Shown here in pieces: positions 62,433 to 64,000 of a DNA stretch of 64,000 nt (position 1 is its first letter; every line of letters starts with the position of its first letter). The notes below the pieces were generated by a model. That model had not been told where the DNA came from. It was given only the letters and a program-made list of their open reading frames with translations, and made no database searches. The DNA is from Siphonodentalium dalli (Eukaryota; Mollusca; Scaphopoda; Gadilida; Siphonodentaliidae), in NCBI GenBank assembly GCA_032622095.1, contig CP136061.1, forward strand, positions 264,772,077 through 264,836,076, written 5' to 3'. The position numbers were made by a program, and so were the translations under genes.

Positions 62433-63332
62433 GCGCAATAAGGAATATTTCTTATTTTCCCTTATTGCGCTTAGGTAGCAATACACGATTTCTGGCCATT
62501 TTCACCATTTTGACGGGGGTACTGTATTACAACCTTCTGCTGCACCATGGTCATTGATAAACAGAACATGAGCGTTTGGTTACAAGATACAGAAATGGTC
62601 AGAGGATAATTCGTCTGTCTTTTGGAAAAAATTGCATCATAACAAGTAGAATTAGTACCACACAGAGCTGGCCGACATCAGATTCCAAAAACATACTTCG
62701 TATTCAAATATCATCCCATTTTGTATACTATGGTACCTTTATAAAATAATTAAGCCATCAAACCATTACTCCCAGGTATAACAGAGGCTAAACTGACAGT
62801 TATAGCCCTTATATGCTTAAAATCATATTTTTCAGCCCTCCTACAACCCATGAAATCGTGTATTGCTACCTTAAAGGAAAAGTAGAGTTACCCCCCTTGA
62901 GCGATAACTCATTTTCCGAGTTCCTTGGGTAGTGGCGATTAATTTGATATATGACATGTATAGGATATATTGTTGAAATAAATTTTATTCACAAAGCAAC
63001 ATGCCTTGGGTAATAGTCATTTCAGCCATTTCCAGTCTGCAGTTCACGGTGACCTGGATATCTCAGATTTACCACTTATAGGTCAGACCATGGAGTCAAA
63101 TTATTCTAGACATGTAATGCATCTATTTCTAGTAAAATTCCATCACTCAGTGTTACAAGTTAGTTATTCATATTGCAGATTCCATATTTATTTTCAATTC
63201 TGGAACACCACCCACCCCCTCCTTCCAAGGGAAGTAATCAACAGGTGCCTGGAAATGTCAAAAGTTAGTTCCCTTTGTTGCACCCATGGCAACATATTGT
63301 AATGACATCATTCTTTATTATTGTTTTGCTCT
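62433..63332. other. Gene-free stretch
   Basis: Apart from the palindromic words up to 62472 I see nothing but a GCAATACACGATTTC and GAAATCGTGTATTGC pair (62488 and 62845) that could be ends of a small inverted-repeat element of about 390 bp. Confidence 0.45.
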
Positions 63333-64000
63333 ATGGTGTTCCAATTCTTTACATACAAACTCGAACAATTATTTGTTTATCTCCAACACAATGAAAAAGA
63401 AAATAAAAGAAATCAAGGTTTCAAAGATGGCACGGTGCCAATTAGATGGTGTAATACACCATCTGATAAGCAACATGAAGAGAGGGCTGATTCTAATTCT
63501 CAGGATAAAAATCGAAGTGGAGAAAAATTTACGGTTCTTCGACACAAGCGCACTGATGAATATTTAGAAGCATGCAACATGGCGAGTGATGGGATTCTAC
63601 CCGGGAAACTTCGGCCCATTAATTTGCCACCTGATGAGACCCAATGTGAAATTGACAGCACGTATGAAAATCATATTGTGAATCTGAACAAAATTAATTC
63701 AGCTTATGCTTCATTCTTTGATATTCACAATAACGGGAAATGTCAACGGCCAATTCCAGAAATGGCAATCTGCCAGAAACTAGGCATTTGTGTTTATGCC
63801 AGAATAAAGTGCGTGTCCTGCCAGATGGAAGGAGTCCGGAGTGTTTTGTCTGATACATCAGCTAAATCTTCAAGGGGGTTGCCTGCAGGTGGACTGAATG
63901 ATCGGTTATGCTTATCCATGCTCAAGAGCAAAGTCGGACCATCGGACATATGTCTTATTTTGAGTTGTCTGAACATTCAACCTCCATCCCGTTCACTGCT
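63333..64000 (+). CDS. Partial Mutator-like-transposase-type protein, open at the window edge
   Basis: The frame is open from a TGA near 63304 to the end of the window; the first ATG is at 63333. Central motifs: LPPDETQCEIDSTYENHIVN, LNKINSAYASFF, then a C-x2-C pair (RIKCVSCQM), SSRGLPAGGLNDRLCLSMLK and ILSCLNIQPPSRSL. The order (ENKIV...C..C...GR..A..N..L..GL...G......L..L.IPPPSR) matches what I recall of Mutator-like transposase domain proteins repeated in molluscs and other invertebrates. The N-terminal 35 residues are uncertain and the true start may lie in an upstream exon. The catalytic region would lie beyond position 64000. Confidence 0.5.
   Translation, partial: MVFQFFTYKLEQLFVYLQHNEKENKRNQGFKDGTVPIRWCNTPSDKQHEERADSNSQDKNRSGEKFTVLRHKRTDEYLEACNMASDGILPGKLRPINLPPDETQCEIDSTYENHIVNLNKINSAYASFFDIHNNGKCQRPIPEMAICQKLGICVYARIKCVSCQMEGVRSVLSDTSAKSSRGLPAGGLNDRLCLSMLKSKVGPSDICLILSCLNIQPPSRSL

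Noticed and set aside
1-64000. tRNA or rRNA genes
   Set aside because: I saw no convincing cloverleaf with A and B boxes or rRNA-like stretches when reading; a tRNAscan run would be needed to exclude tRNAs.

Overview
The window looks like nuclear DNA of an invertebrate animal, probably a lophotrochozoan and perhaps a bivalve. That placement is an inference from AT-rich, transposon-packed sequence with many hairpin MITEs, mollusc-style non-LTR retrotransposons and an intact Maverick/Polinton DNA transposon. Very little looks like ordinary host gene sequence; the one convincing host-type protein is an intronless RNF34/RFFL-like E3 ligase at 39223-41298.

Left part (1-8858): decayed fragments of a repeat-associated gene family (1-1755), a degenerate tandem repeat, two MITEs with TTAA target duplications, a minus-strand LINE fragment (5214-6177), and a set of direct and palindromic repeats leading into the ORF1-like end of a LINE (8545-8853).

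Centre (8865-25589): a complete 16.7-kb Maverick/Polinton, bounded by terminal inverted repeats beginning AGTAGTAATG and an exact 6-bp target duplication TCCAGG (8859-8864 and 25590-25595). It sits in antisense inside the LINE, splitting ORF1 (left) from ORF2 (right, 25684-29162). Its main minus-strand block reads, in transcription order: DNA polymerase B, an unknown gene, the packaging ATPase, two basic 'RGG' proteins, a conserved Polinton protein, the integrase, a membrane protein, the minor capsid protein, a pVI/pX-like peptide, the major capsid protein, a Cys/His protein and the adenain-like protease. A zinc-knuckle gene runs divergently from the polymerase across a 186-bp-arm inverted repeat, so the two proteins share their first residues. 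To its right are two divergent gene pairs built on one repeated promoter. All four of their genes end 19-22 nt upstream of a perfect or near-perfect histone mRNA 3' stem-loop. I regard this as the most unusual feature of the window. The element carries several single stop codons and single-base frameshifts, so it is recent but probably not autonomous now.

Right part (29.3-64 kb): more LINE fragments (30030-30460, 35620-36400), minisatellites (35-bp, 39-bp), the RNF34-like gene with a duplicated FYVE-like module and an 8-residue repeat linker, a Harbinger-like insertion inside a hairpin MITE (43083-44163), a 59-bp satellite of about 32 copies (44494-46421), a foldback MITE (46659-46870), an ORF1p-like gene (50465-51418), a full-length CR1/L2-like LINE ORF2 (54976-58119), arrays of palindromic words (60272-60430, 61806-61930), and at the right edge the start of a Mutator-like-transposase-type protein (63333-64000).

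The layering suggests an order of insertion: a TA-flanked inverted-repeat element or pair of MITEs, then the LINE, then the Polinton. All family names come from recalled motifs and have not been tested by a database search.
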